Source: JBCBWG01 sp964579305
GTDB taxonomy: Bacteria; Pseudomonadota; Alphaproteobacteria; Rhizobiales; Hyphomicrobiaceae
Assembly (NCBI GenBank): GCA_964579305.1
Contig: CAZOGY010000081.1
Coordinates: 1 to 17,265 of the forward strand
Direction of reading: 5' to 3'
Length of the DNA: 17,265 bases
Below, one piece after another: positions 7,177 through 14,443 of this stretch (position 1 is its first letter; each line of letters starts with the position of its first letter). The position numbers and the translations under genes were made by a program. Below the pieces are notes generated by a model. That model saw only the letters and a list, made by a program, of their open reading frames with translations. It did no database searches and had not been told where the DNA came from.

Positions 7177-7787
7177 CTGATCTCATCGATCCCATCGATG
7201 CGCAGATCCTCAAAGCGAGCCATGATCTGCCTGGCCAGCCAGCCCGCCAGCACCGGCAAAGGCAGGGCCACGAGAACCCGTATGGCGACGAAATCCGGCC
7301 CGATCAGCGGCATTTCCCAAACGACGATCCGGTGGACCGCAATCAGGGCCCATCCGGTGAGAAATGCGACAACAGCACCGGCATCGGCACCAGCCGCGAA
7401 GATCCCGTAGACGATCGGGAAGGCGGCGAACGGGCCGCCCGGGGTGATTGCGCCAAGACCGCTTGCCAGCACCAGGCCGCGCAAACCGGACTGAGCTCCG
7501 AGAATGGGCGCGATCTTGTTGGGATCAGCCATCGCCTTGACGAGGCCGCCGAGAAACAAACCCAGCGCGATCATTGGCGCGATCGCAAGCAGAAGCGTGA
7601 GCGCGGACGTGGCAACCGCACCCAGTGCGGCTGGTGATTTCAGCGTGGCGACCAGCACCGCCGAGACCACTGCCAGGCCGGCATAAAATGCTGTTGTCGC
7701 ATCGGTCTGCTGGCGGATGACGCGCACCCACGCTTTTGCGCGCCGCGCCCTCGCCGATCCGCCATCGTTGCCCAATCCGTCCCCCAA
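7173..7787 (-). CDS. Half-size permease, first of a pair (DUF318/ArsP-like)
   Basis: 204 residues from a TTG at 7787. The start is uncertain because no clear Shine-Dalgarno sequence precedes the TTG, and a GTG at 7727 (codon 21) is an alternative that would drop a charged, non-membrane N-terminus. Hydrophobic segments fill residues 33-185. Key features are LGAITPGGPFAAFPIVYGIF (PGGP at 116-119), H152-R153 with E158, and VALPLPVLAGW. It shares this layout with the downstream 171-residue gene, evidence of a tandem duplication. It would act in the inner membrane, probably together with its partner. A 122-base spacer separates it from the upstream TRAP receptor gene on the same strand, and that spacer has a short inverted repeat. 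Confidence 0.75.
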   Translation of the reverse strand: MGDGLGNDGGSARARRAKAWVRVIRQQTDATTAFYAGLAVVSAVLVATLKSPAALGAVATSALTLLLAIAPMIALGLFLGGLVKAMADPNKIAPILGAQSGLRGLVLASGLGAITPGGPFAAFPIVYGIFAAGADAGAVVAFLTGWALIAVHRIVVWEMPLIGPDFVAIRVLVALPLPVLAGWLARQIMARFEDLRIDGIDEIR

Positions 7788-7791
7788 CCGC

Positions 7792-7811
7792 AGGTGATCC
7801 GAGCGTCACCT
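7792..7811. repeat. Short inverted repeat between TRAP receptor and permease genes
   Basis: AGGTGA (7792-7797) and TCACCT (7806-7811) form a 6-base inverted repeat with an 8-base loop. It lies just upstream of the first half-permease start on the minus strand. It could be an operator or part of a weak terminator after the TRAP receptor gene. Confidence 0.3.
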
Positions 7812-7909
7812 TACACGGTTGGGAGACGGCACGTGCAAGCCGCAGTTGCCTAGGTGGTCGTCGCGCGCAACGGCCATGATCAGGCGAATTGGTGCGGCGT
7901 CCTGCCAGG

Positions 7910-8983
7910 TCAGCGCAGCGTGAATTGTCCCGCGGGCCCCTTGGAGCAGCACGGATCAAGGCGCAGTTTCGCGTAGGCCTGCATGAGGCGTTGGCCAATC
8001 TCGCCGGTGCGCGAGACGAACTCATCAAACACGCCGGTGCTGCAAGCGCGCCATTTCGCAACGCCATCAAGCGTGACGTTGACGATCTTCATGTTTTTGG
8101 ATTTGGCGAACTCGTAGGCGTCCTTCTCAACCGAGGCGAACTTTTCCAAGACCTCGGTTTCGACCTTGCGTGCAAGCGTTGTCAGGATCCTGCGATCGTC
8201 TTCGCGCATGCTTTTCAGCGTATCGGCGTTGATAATGACCATGAAACCGCCTGAGGAATGCAGAGTGCGGGTAATGGTGTCAGAAACCTCCCACAGCTTG
8301 CGCGCCTTCACGCCAACGACCGCGGTAATGCTCATTTCCACCGCGCCGTCTTTCATCGCCTGGTGTTGCTTGGAATCGGAAAACCTAAGCGGGACACCGC
8401 CGCATGCTTTGATCAATTCCCCTTCGGCATCGCTGAAAACGCGGATCTTTCGCCGCTGAATCTTCTCGGGCAAATCCGCAGCGATTCCGCGCGAAAAGAT
8501 CACTGACGCACCATAGGGCTGCCACCAAAGCGGAACGACGCCAGCGGTTGCGCGCACCGCCAAATCAACAGTTTGTCGGATTGGCGACGTCGGCTCGTAT
8601 GCCTTAAACAAAAGTGCATCGAAATTGAACAAGAAGGGCTGACCGAAAACATCCGCGACCGGTGTGAACTTCCGCAGCAGCGGCATTTTCACAACGCCCA
8701 TCTCGATCTTTCCGCTGCGGACCGCCTCAACCACTTCCGTGTCGCGGTACAGCTGGGCCCGGTCGAAGATCTCGACCTCATAGCGTCCCATCGTTGCCGC
8801 CTCGAACTTTTCTTTAAAACTCAGGAGGTTTTGGCCGATGTGATTGGTTATGGGCAGTTGGAGTGTAATTCTCAGTTTCTTTGGATCATTGGCCAAGGCC
8901 GGGTCGGAAACCGCACCAAGCGTGAAAACCGACACCAATAGGAAAAGCGCTACATTGAGCGAAACGGTACGCGCGCACAGCAT
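7910..8983 (-). CDS. TRAP transporter solute-binding protein (DctP family), orphan
   Basis: 357 residues from the ATG at 8983, chosen over 9064 because GGGGAG lies 6 bases upstream and a clean signal peptide begins here (MLCARTVSLNVALFLLVSVF, cleavage probably after ALA at residue 31). The mature protein starts NDPKKLRITLQLPI, the usual first beta strand of DctP receptors. It later shows RAQLYRDTEVVEAVRSGKIE and the DctP-like region IRVFSDAEGELIKACGGVPL with a following VEMSITAVVG. By family it is a periplasmic receptor, usually for organic acids or sulfonates. No DctQ or DctM membrane subunits occur in the window, so its partner is elsewhere or it acts in sensing. It diverges from the Tat-exported MBL gene. 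The C-terminal tail contains a CC pair. Confidence 0.85.
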   Translation of the reverse strand: MLCARTVSLNVALFLLVSVFTLGAVSDPALANDPKKLRITLQLPITNHIGQNLLSFKEKFEAATMGRYEVEIFDRAQLYRDTEVVEAVRSGKIEMGVVKMPLLRKFTPVADVFGQPFLFNFDALLFKAYEPTSPIRQTVDLAVRATAGVVPLWWQPYGASVIFSRGIAADLPEKIQRRKIRVFSDAEGELIKACGGVPLRFSDSKQHQAMKDGAVEMSITAVVGVKARKLWEVSDTITRTLHSSGGFMVIINADTLKSMREDDRRILTTLARKVETEVLEKFASVEKDAYEFAKSKNMKIVNVTLDGVAKWRACSTGVFDEFVSRTGEIGQRLMQAYAKLRLDPCCSKGPAGQFTLR

Positions 8984-9080
8984 TCTGAACTCCCCAATTA
9001 CCCAACAAACGTTAGCCTCTGCATGTTTTTTGACACCGACACAACGTGGACGACCTAATCGCACATAATGGGCCCGAGGC

Positions 9081-9089
9081 TGTGGATAA
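9081..9089 (-). promoter_or_regulatory. Perfect DnaA-box-like nonamer TTATCCACA
   Basis: The minus strand reads TTATCCACA at 9089-9081, identical to the E. coli consensus DnaA box. It lies in the 279-base divergent region between the TRAP receptor and MBL genes. Only one copy was noticed, so it is not an origin by itself. DnaA-linked regulation or chance are the options. Confidence 0.35.
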
Positions 9090-9262
9090 AGTCAGTATTT
9101 GTCTGCGTATTCGTTGGATTTGCGAAACGTCGTCATCGCCGTCTGCGCCTATCAAATGAGCGCAATGCGCGAATTTGTGATGTCGATTTCAACTTGGACG
9201 GGTCGCCAGAGCATGATTGACTTTGGTTGCACACGATACTGACCCAGCAGTCGGAGGCACCG

Positions 9263-10201
9263 ATGCTCTCGCAAGACCCTGCAGACCCAATGAACCAGTC
9301 TGATCGCCGCGTGTTTGCTCGCGCGCTCTTTGCCAGTCTCGCGGTGGGTGCAGCCGCCCTCGCATATGCGGGGATTGCCGTGGCCGGTCCACTGCAATTG
9401 GCCCAGTCGGATCAACCGAAGGTTGCGCCAGACCGCTGCCTTGCACTGGCTCAAGCACCCAGCCGCGGTCTGCCGGCACGGGTCATGCAGGCGGCCGTGC
9501 CAGCGCCGGGCAAGCTTATGCCCTATCAAGCGCGCGTTACGTTCTGGGGCCACGCGACATTCGTGATTGAAAGCCCGAAGGGTGTGCGAGCCGCGACAGA
9601 CTATGCGGTGACAATCCCCGAACCGTTCGCGCCCGATATCGTGACCATGAACAACTCCCACTCCTCGCATTGGACTGCCTTTCCGCAAGAAGGCATTACG
9701 CATGTGCTGCGGGGATGGAACCCAGCCGGTGGCGCTGCGCTGCACGACGTCACGATGAAGGATTTCCGTGTCCGGAACGTACCAACCAACGCCCGGGATT
9801 GGGGCGGCGGCACCCGTGTCTATGGCAACTCGATCTTTATCTACGAGGTCGGGTCGATGTGCATGGCGCACCTGGGCCACCTGCATCACACACTCACGAT
9901 GCAGCAGCTTGCCAATATCGGCCAGATGGACGTCCTTTTTGTGCCCGTCGACGGCAGTTGGACACTCGATTATCCGGGTCTTTTGCAGGTCATCAAGACG
10001 ATGAACCCGCGCTACGTCGTACCAATGCACTACTTCACGCGGTCGACGCTGGACCGGTTCTTGGGCCAAGTCGGCCAAAGCTACGCGGTGCGCGAGATCA
10101 AGTCGTCGACCCACGTGTTCTCGAAGGATAAAATGCCCCTGAAGACAGAAGTGCTCGTGATACCCTCACGGCACGGCCACAACGTCTATAGTGACGACTG
10201 A
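9263..10201 (+). CDS. Tat-exported metallo-beta-lactamase-fold protein with altered metal motif
   Basis: 312 residues from the ATG at 9263. GGAGG (9253-9257) sits 5 bases upstream, which rules out the GTT region near 9227 as a start. A twin-arginine-like leader (SDRRVFAR with R15-R16, then a long hydrophobic stretch and AVA at 39-41) predicts folded export to the periplasm. MBL-fold marks are WGHATFVIES (95-104), the metal loop VTMNNSHSSHWTAF, EVGSMCMAHLGHLHHTLT, DVLFVPVDGSW and YVVPMHYF with H256. In the HxHxDH position the protein has N131-S-H133-S-S135-H136, so the first histidine and the aspartate are missing. The usual GD in the third motif reads GH (H206). I recall similar UlaG-like proteins sharing this variant, so it may be a family feature. 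The substrate is unknown. Confidence 0.85.
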   Translation: MLSQDPADPMNQSDRRVFARALFASLAVGAAALAYAGIAVAGPLQLAQSDQPKVAPDRCLALAQAPSRGLPARVMQAAVPAPGKLMPYQARVTFWGHATFVIESPKGVRAATDYAVTIPEPFAPDIVTMNNSHSSHWTAFPQEGITHVLRGWNPAGGAALHDVTMKDFRVRNVPTNARDWGGGTRVYGNSIFIYEVGSMCMAHLGHLHHTLTMQQLANIGQMDVLFVPVDGSWTLDYPGLLQVIKTMNPRYVVPMHYFTRSTLDRFLGQVGQSYAVREIKSSTHVFSKDKMPLKTEVLVIPSRHGHNVYSDD

Positions 10202-10212
10202 TCGAAGGCGCG

Positions 10213-10260
10213 GCGGCCGGCAGGGCCGCAAATAGAGCAATTACCGATCAAACGGAATTG
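10213..10260. terminator. Paired hairpins between convergent MBL and TerB genes
   Basis: GCGGCC (10213-10218) and GGCCGC (10224-10229) form a 6-pair hairpin with loop GGCAG, 12 bases after the MBL stop. A second stem joins CAATT and CCG (10238-10246) to CGG and AATTG (10253-10260) with one bulged A and loop ATCAAA. Neither has a proper T tract, so termination is likely but not certain. Confidence 0.45.
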
Positions 10261-10335
10261 TCATGCGGCGCCTGGATCGGGTGAAATGTTCGTATTTTCA
10301 ACACGATAGAGCATCGGGTTGTGCGGCCGTGCAGG

Positions 10336-10779
10336 TCACCCGGTGCCGAGCGCACGTTGGCGGGCCAACATGCGCGCGCGATCGGAAATGCCGATCAAAC
10401 CTGAAATCTGGCGGATCAACGCGTCCTCGTGGGGATCGAGAACGCCATCGGCATAGGCGACGCGCCAGAGCATCTCGATGACTTCGGCGCGCTCGTCTTC
10501 GCTCATACTGTGCGTTATTTCATGCGTGAAACGAAAATATTGATGGGTTTCATCGACCTGCGCGCCGGCTTTTGCGATCAGCGTGTCGGCTTCATTTGTG
10601 TTGAGCGAGAACCGCTTGACCAGAAGCTCGCGGATGGTCGCGCGTTCCTCATCGCCGAACGTGTCATCCATGCGGGCCGCCTCGACAAGCAAGGCGGCGA
10701 CCGACAGGTCGACTGATGGCGATGCGGGCGCATCGCTGGACTGATCACCGGTCAGGAATGCGACGAGTTGATCGAACAT
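10336..10779 (-). CDS. TerB-like protein
   Basis: 147 residues, all-alpha, with the TerB (PF05099) pattern of two related acidic helix-turn elements: VEAARMDDTFGDEER near 32-46 and RVAYADGVLDPHEDALI near 106-122. TerB-type domains bind divalent metal through such acidic turns and are linked to tellurite or envelope-stress complexes, but stand-alone TerB genes like this one are usually uncharacterised. The start at 10779 has GGAG 5 bases upstream. It is cytoplasmic (no signal peptide or membrane helix). It follows the VIT1/CCC1 gene on the same strand after 305 bases, so it is probably a separate transcript, and it converges with the MBL gene. No terC, terD or other tellurite genes are present. 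Confidence 0.8.
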   Translation of the reverse strand: MFDQLVAFLTGDQSSDAPASPSVDLSVAALLVEAARMDDTFGDEERATIRELLVKRFSLNTNEADTLIAKAGAQVDETHQYFRFTHEITHSMSEDERAEVIEMLWRVAYADGVLDPHEDALIRQISGLIGISDRARMLARQRALGTG

Positions 10780-11084
10780 GCAGGCTCCAGGTCGTGCGTT
10801 GTCAGGTCGAAGTCTTGCTTGGGTTCACACTTGGGGCCGCGTTGCGCCGATCGCAAACTGGAGAAGATTTCATTTTGTCGGCTGGAAACCGGTTCGCGCT
10901 TTGCCCGGGGTTCTCAATTTCTGTTGCGCACGGGGATGATGCGTCGCTCGGCACGCGCCGCAGCAGGCCAGCAAATCGCAGGCCACTGTCTGCACGAGAG
11001 AAGCGTTGAGCCCGGTCGCAGTCATGACCAATGTCCCGCGCTCTAACTGCACCTGGACGCCGTTTTGATAATTGCTGCCAGGGA
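10780..11084. other. 305-base spacer between TerB-like and VIT1/CCC1 genes
   Basis: No confident gene. On the minus strand an open frame runs 11025-10870 (51 residues from an ATG) and contains the cysteine cluster CDLLACCGAC. It lacks a good ribosome binding site and its frame continues upstream as a shadow of the VIT1/CCC1 gene, so I do not call it. The TerB promoter should lie here, but no clear -35/-10 pair was found. Confidence 0.5.
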
Positions 11085-11810
11085 TTAGATGAGGGCTGCC
11101 AGCCATTCGCCGATGTAATAGGCGACCGCGGCGGCAGCCGCGCCAATGCCGAGCGTTTCCAGCGACGAGCGCCAAGCGGGGGTGAGCGACCAACGCGCCT
11201 TCATCGCGCCGATCCCCAGAAAGACGATGCCCGTCGCGAACACGGAGACGGTGAAAGGATGCGGCAAACCCAGGGCAAACGGCAGCAACGGCACCGAGCC
11301 GCAGGCGACGAACGCGGCAAAGGTTGCAGAGGCCGCGCGTAAAGGGCTGCGGCTGACGCGGGTCAGCCCATATTCGGCCTGCATCATCATGTCGATCCAG
11401 TGCTCGCGATCCGATGCAATCGCTGTGACCGCCGCTTCCAGGACATCGCCTTCAAGGCCCTTGGCGGCCAGAATCTGGCGGAGTTCCTCGCGTTCGCCTT
11501 CAGGCACTTGATCGATATGCGTCTGCTCACGCGCGCGTAACTGGTCGTATTCCTCAAGCTCGGACTTGGTGCCGGAATAGTTGCCGGCAGCCATGGAAAA
11601 ACCGTCAGCGATGAGATTGGCGAGACCGAGGATCAGGATTACGCGGGCGGAAAGATCAGCCCCTACGACGCCTGCAACGATAGCAAATGTCGTCACCGCG
11701 CCGTCGATGCCACCATAGACCCAGTCGCGCAGATATGAAGCTTTCGGGTCGCGCGAGAGGCGATGGCGAATGGCCGCCGGCGTGTGGTCATGTTCCAGGG
11801 GCTTATGCAT
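11085..11810 (-). CDS. VIT1/CCC1 family Fe2+/Mn2+ transporter
   Basis: 241 residues. After a short polar start comes LRDWVYGGIDGAVTTFAIVA, the family's first helix with its conserved Asp (D36), then the second helix ending ADGFSMAAGNYSGTKSE. A charged cytoplasmic segment (about 84-145) contains EREELRQILAAKGLEGDV, the metal-binding helical domain of this family. It is followed by three more helices (about 157-180, 184-205 and 215-240). Known members export or sequester ferrous iron or manganese, and the bacterial ones probably protect against excess metal. The start at 11810 has AAGG upstream. It diverges from the SNase-like gene across 250 bases and has TerB downstream. It is complete, with no missing segment. 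Substrate preference is inferred from the family. Confidence 0.9.
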   Translation of the reverse strand: MHKPLEHDHTPAAIRHRLSRDPKASYLRDWVYGGIDGAVTTFAIVAGVVGADLSARVILILGLANLIADGFSMAAGNYSGTKSELEEYDQLRAREQTHIDQVPEGEREELRQILAAKGLEGDVLEAAVTAIASDREHWIDMMMQAEYGLTRVSRSPLRAASATFAAFVACGSVPLLPFALGLPHPFTVSVFATGIVFLGIGAMKARWSLTPAWRSSLETLGIGAAAAAVAYYIGEWLAALI

Positions 11811-11933
11811 TTCAGGCCTTTTCGCCAGGTATGCTTTTGTGATCGTCGTTGGCTGATGCGCGCTTTGGCAATCGGTGCACTTGGCGCGTCACCCGCGTTG
11901 GCGTGACGAACAGGGCGTTGGTGTGGCCAAGAG

Positions 11934-11946
11934 GCCCCAAGGGGGC
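11934..11946. repeat. Small hairpin GCCCC-AAG-GGGGC in a divergent promoter region
   Basis: GCCCC (11934-11938) and GGGGC (11942-11946) are separated by AAG. It lies between the VIT1/CCC1 and SNase-like starts. The stem is short, and its function is unknown. Confidence 0.3.
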
Positions 11947-12060
11947 TAAGTGCGCGCGACATGGCTGGCGCAACGCGTCGTCGTGCTTCATACGTGCGTC
12001 GCACCCACCTGGGCATCGTGCGTACACTTACTTACGGCTGGCCGAAAGCGAGGCGTTGGC

Positions 12061-12603
12061 ATGGCGCAGTTTTTGTTTTCGCTCATTGCACTCGCATTGG
12101 CCGCTGCGATCGGCGCCGTGTTCGGCGGCATTTATGATGACAAGTTCCATCCGCATGCGTGGCTTGGTCCATGCGCCATTTCCAAGCGCCTCGGGCACGC
12201 GGCTGACATTGCCAATCCGCAGTTTCCTGACGATTTGCGCTGGAAAGTCATCGATGGCGATACGCTGGAGTGTGAGGGGCGCCCGGTCACCGTCGTTGGT
12301 TACGATGCGCCTGAGACCCGCAAGAGCGGGATCGGCGGCGCGCATTGCGACGCGGAAGTTGTACTTGGCGTGCGCGCTGAAGAACGTGTTCGCGACCTGC
12401 TATCACGCACGAGTTGGTCGGCGAGCACCGATGGTGTGCCCCGCGACCCCAGCTCGACCGGCCGCTTCCGGATCCGCATTTACGTCGACAACCAGGATTT
12501 ACGGGACATCCTGATCAGCGAGGGATTGGCCAAGGCTTGGGATGGGACGGGCGCGACGCCGGACTGGTGTGCTGCGCCTTCTTTCGACGGGACCGCGAAT
12601 TAA
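12061..12603 (+). CDS. Membrane-anchored staphylococcal nuclease-like protein
   Basis: 180 residues from the ATG at 12061. GAGG (12050-12053) lies 7 bases upstream and the protein then opens with a hydrophobic helix (FLFSLIALALAAAIGAVFGG), so the in-frame ATG at 11950 is rejected. The SNase-like (PF00565) core is VIDGDTLECEGRPVTVVGYD followed by APET. It keeps D65, D67, T68, D82 and E85, and GRFRIRIYVDNQDLRDILIS with R135 matches the second catalytic arginine. The arginine that in staphylococcal nuclease lies 5 residues before the conserved aspartate (R35) aligns with T77 here. This may weaken or change catalysis; R74 might substitute. It is probably anchored in the inner membrane with the domain outside. 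No operon partner is evident. Confidence 0.8.
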   Translation: MAQFLFSLIALALAAAIGAVFGGIYDDKFHPHAWLGPCAISKRLGHAADIANPQFPDDLRWKVIDGDTLECEGRPVTVVGYDAPETRKSGIGGAHCDAEVVLGVRAEERVRDLLSRTSWSASTDGVPRDPSSTGRFRIRIYVDNQDLRDILISEGLAKAWDGTGATPDWCAAPSFDGTAN

Positions 12604-12657
12604 CGTGCGACTTTGGTCGCAGCACGATCGTCGCAGACGGCTCGTACGGACGTCTGC
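12604..12657 (+). terminator. Two hairpins after the SNase-like gene
   Basis: GCGAC (12607-12611) and GTCGC (12616-12620) with loop TTTG form the first stem, 3 bases after the stop region. GCAGACG (12633-12639) and CGTCTGC (12651-12657) form a perfect 7-pair second stem with an 11-base loop. No T tract follows. They may terminate transcription or protect the mRNA end. Confidence 0.4.
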
Positions 12658-12723
12658 CTCAAATACCATTCCTTAATACCGCCGCCGCATACTTCACCTG
12701 GTCCTTCCGATTGAGCAATCGAC

Positions 12724-13575
12724 ATGCGCCTGCTCCTGATCGACGATCACGGGGAGCTTTGGCCGGAAAACTCCAAAGTCCTCCGCAAGTCTTTCGCCTC
12801 AAAGATGTCGCGCGATGGCATATCCGCGTATCTGGTGAAGAATCTCGGCTTCGTGGCGGTCGATTCCTTCGGGGCGTCCGCGCAAGTGCGTGTGCGCCCG
12901 GCGATCTTGACGCCGGCGGCAATCGATACCCTGCTTGCCTGGATGCGGACGGTTCACTACGAGCGCATTGCGCTGGCGTATTTCGACACAGACTGGCGTT
13001 TTATCCTCGTGCCATCGGTGGAGGCCCTTGCCGCGCGGCTTGATGCGCTGATGACGGCTCAGGCTGCGGCCCGCCCCGCCGAATTCATTACCCGCGCGTC
13101 AGACGTCGCCACGCTCGCCCACTACCCGGCCCTGCAGTCGTTGATCGACAACTGGGAAAAGTTCTCCCGCGAATTGAGCGATGAGGCCCTTGCCCGGATC
13201 GTCCGCCAACTGACGCGCGGGCGCTACGTGATCGTCAAGCGCGACGCCAGCAATGAGCACCTTGTCATGAGCGAAGCCGGCACCGGCTATCGCACGATGG
13301 GCAAAGACTGGGCGATGGCCGCACGCGGCGCACCCGTCGCCGAACAGCCCGACGCGGCCTACGGCGCATGGCTCTCCCAGTGTTACGAGCGGGCCCTCGC
13401 GCTGAACGAGCCCATCGTGGAAGATGTCGATGCGATCGTGACCACGCCGGAATACGGTCGCTATCGGCTGCGCTACAAGCGTTTGATGCTGACGCCGCGC
13501 GGCACCAATAGCGACTGCCTGTTATGCAGTTCGGTTCTCGACGACCGCATCGATCTGCGCGTCACCGCGCTCTGA
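12724..13575 (+). CDS. Conserved-looking protein of unknown function, PAS-like C-terminal region
   Basis: 283 residues, soluble, no signal peptide or membrane helix. The N-terminal 100 residues (MRLLLIDDHGELWPENSKVL onward) form an alternating alpha/beta-looking region with LAYFDTDWRFILVPSVEALA. A helical linker (about 100-160) follows. The C-terminal part has GTGYRTMGKDWAMAARGAPV, EDVDAIVTTPEYGRYRLRYK and CLLCSSVLDDRIDLRV, which reads like a PAS-type sensor fold (helix, then antiparallel strands); this is my inference. No kinase, cyclase or DNA-binding motif is present. The ribosome binding site is weak (GAG 10-12 bases upstream). Its last 54 bases overlap the end of the opposing GNAT-like gene, which suggests an old or constrained pairing. 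Function is not assigned. Confidence 0.75.
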   Translation: MRLLLIDDHGELWPENSKVLRKSFASKMSRDGISAYLVKNLGFVAVDSFGASAQVRVRPAILTPAAIDTLLAWMRTVHYERIALAYFDTDWRFILVPSVEALAARLDALMTAQAAARPAEFITRASDVATLAHYPALQSLIDNWEKFSRELSDEALARIVRQLTRGRYVIVKRDASNEHLVMSEAGTGYRTMGKDWAMAARGAPVAEQPDAAYGAWLSQCYERALALNEPIVEDVDAIVTTPEYGRYRLRYKRLMLTPRGTNSDCLLCSSVLDDRIDLRVTAL

Positions 13576-14403
13576 GGCGTCCAGGCCCGTCATCTCGGCA
13601 AGTTGTGCTCGCAGGTCACTGATCAGGTATGCGGTGTCCATGTGCAGGAGCGCAAACCTGGGACCCTCAAGGGCGTTGTTGAGGAACCGCGCGTCCCATT
13701 CCACGCCAGGGTAGCCCACGCGGCGTGCCACGCCGGCATCCACGATCTTTTCCGCCATCAGGGTCATCGTCATGTCGGTGGACCATTTGGCGAGGGCATA
13801 GGCCCGTGCAATGCGTGGCAGGAACGCGCTCAGGCCACGCTTGCGGTATGTTGGGTGATACCAGGCCGCGCCTGAGTAAGCGACGCGCCCCCGGATCAGG
13901 GATGCTGACGGCGCGGTGACGACGCAGGCCTCACCAGGTAAGGCCATCGCTTCCGGGTCATCGTAAAAGACCCCCATCGTGCGCGCCTGCTCCGCAAATG
14001 TGGTGTTGGTCCATTCATAGAGCCGTACGGCCTGGGTCGCCACAACGCGGCCGGTCGGGTCGAGGCCGAGGATGCAATAGGACTTTGCCGGATCAATCCC
14101 GTATTCCGGGTTGAACAGCGGCACGATTGGCAGCCACGATTCAGAGTTCATCCGATTGACCGCAAGCAAGTCCGCAAGGGTCGAAAAAACGAGATCAATG
14201 CCACGTTCACGGCAGGCGCGATCCGCCTCCAGGAAATACTCTGCCAACAGCGCGCGCGGGCCGTAATCGATAACGACCTGGTCCAGGAAAGGGCGACGTT
14301 GTGCGGTGACGTCCTCGGTCGGTGTGGCAGGGACACGTAACGGTGGTTTGGACGCGACATCGGCAATTTCAACTTGCCGCGGCTGCAAGCGGACAACGGA
14401 CAT
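13522..14403 (-). CDS. GNAT-like protein of unknown function
   Basis: 293 residues. The start at 14403 is well supported by AAGGAG (14410-14415) 6 bases upstream. The central and C-terminal parts read like an N-acetyltransferase fold. A strand, VAYSGAAWYHPTYRKRGLSA, carries the RKRGLS loop (187-192) matching the acetyl-CoA pyrophosphate-binding motif A, followed by the helix FLPRIARAYALAK. The N-terminal 35 residues look disordered and rich in Pro and Thr. The segment YGIDPAKSYCILGLDPTGRV may be an earlier strand pair. The substrate is unknown. Upstream are two palindromes suited to an operator. The 3' end overlaps the PAS-like gene on the other strand by 54 bases. An alternative is a GNAT-fold protein without catalytic activity. 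Confidence 0.75.
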   Translation of the reverse strand: MSVVRLQPRQVEIADVASKPPLRVPATPTEDVTAQRRPFLDQVVIDYGPRALLAEYFLEADRACRERGIDLVFSTLADLLAVNRMNSESWLPIVPLFNPEYGIDPAKSYCILGLDPTGRVVATQAVRLYEWTNTTFAEQARTMGVFYDDPEAMALPGEACVVTAPSASLIRGRVAYSGAAWYHPTYRKRGLSAFLPRIARAYALAKWSTDMTMTLMAEKIVDAGVARRVGYPGVEWDARFLNNALEGPRFALLHMDTAYLISDLRAQLAEMTGLDASERGDAQIDAVVENRTA

Positions 14404-14443
14404 GAGACGCTCCTTAACGCGTAGTCCTCTAAAGTATTAATCA

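Noticed and set aside
8984..9064. N-terminal extension of the TRAP receptor to an ATG at 9064
   Set aside because: The extra 27 residues would precede the signal peptide; GGGGAG before 8983 marks the better start.
9217..9240. TTGACT and GATACT as a promoter for the MBL gene
   Set aside because: The spacer is only 12 bases, too short for sigma-70.
9152..10114. 320-residue open frame on the minus strand
   Set aside because: Antisense to the MBL-fold gene; rich in Arg/His/Cys as expected of a GC-rich shadow frame.
10870..11025. 51-residue cysteine-containing ORF on the minus strand (CDLLACCGAC)
   Set aside because: No good ribosome binding site, and the frame continues upstream as a shadow of VIT1/CCC1. 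Kept only as a note in the spacer entry.
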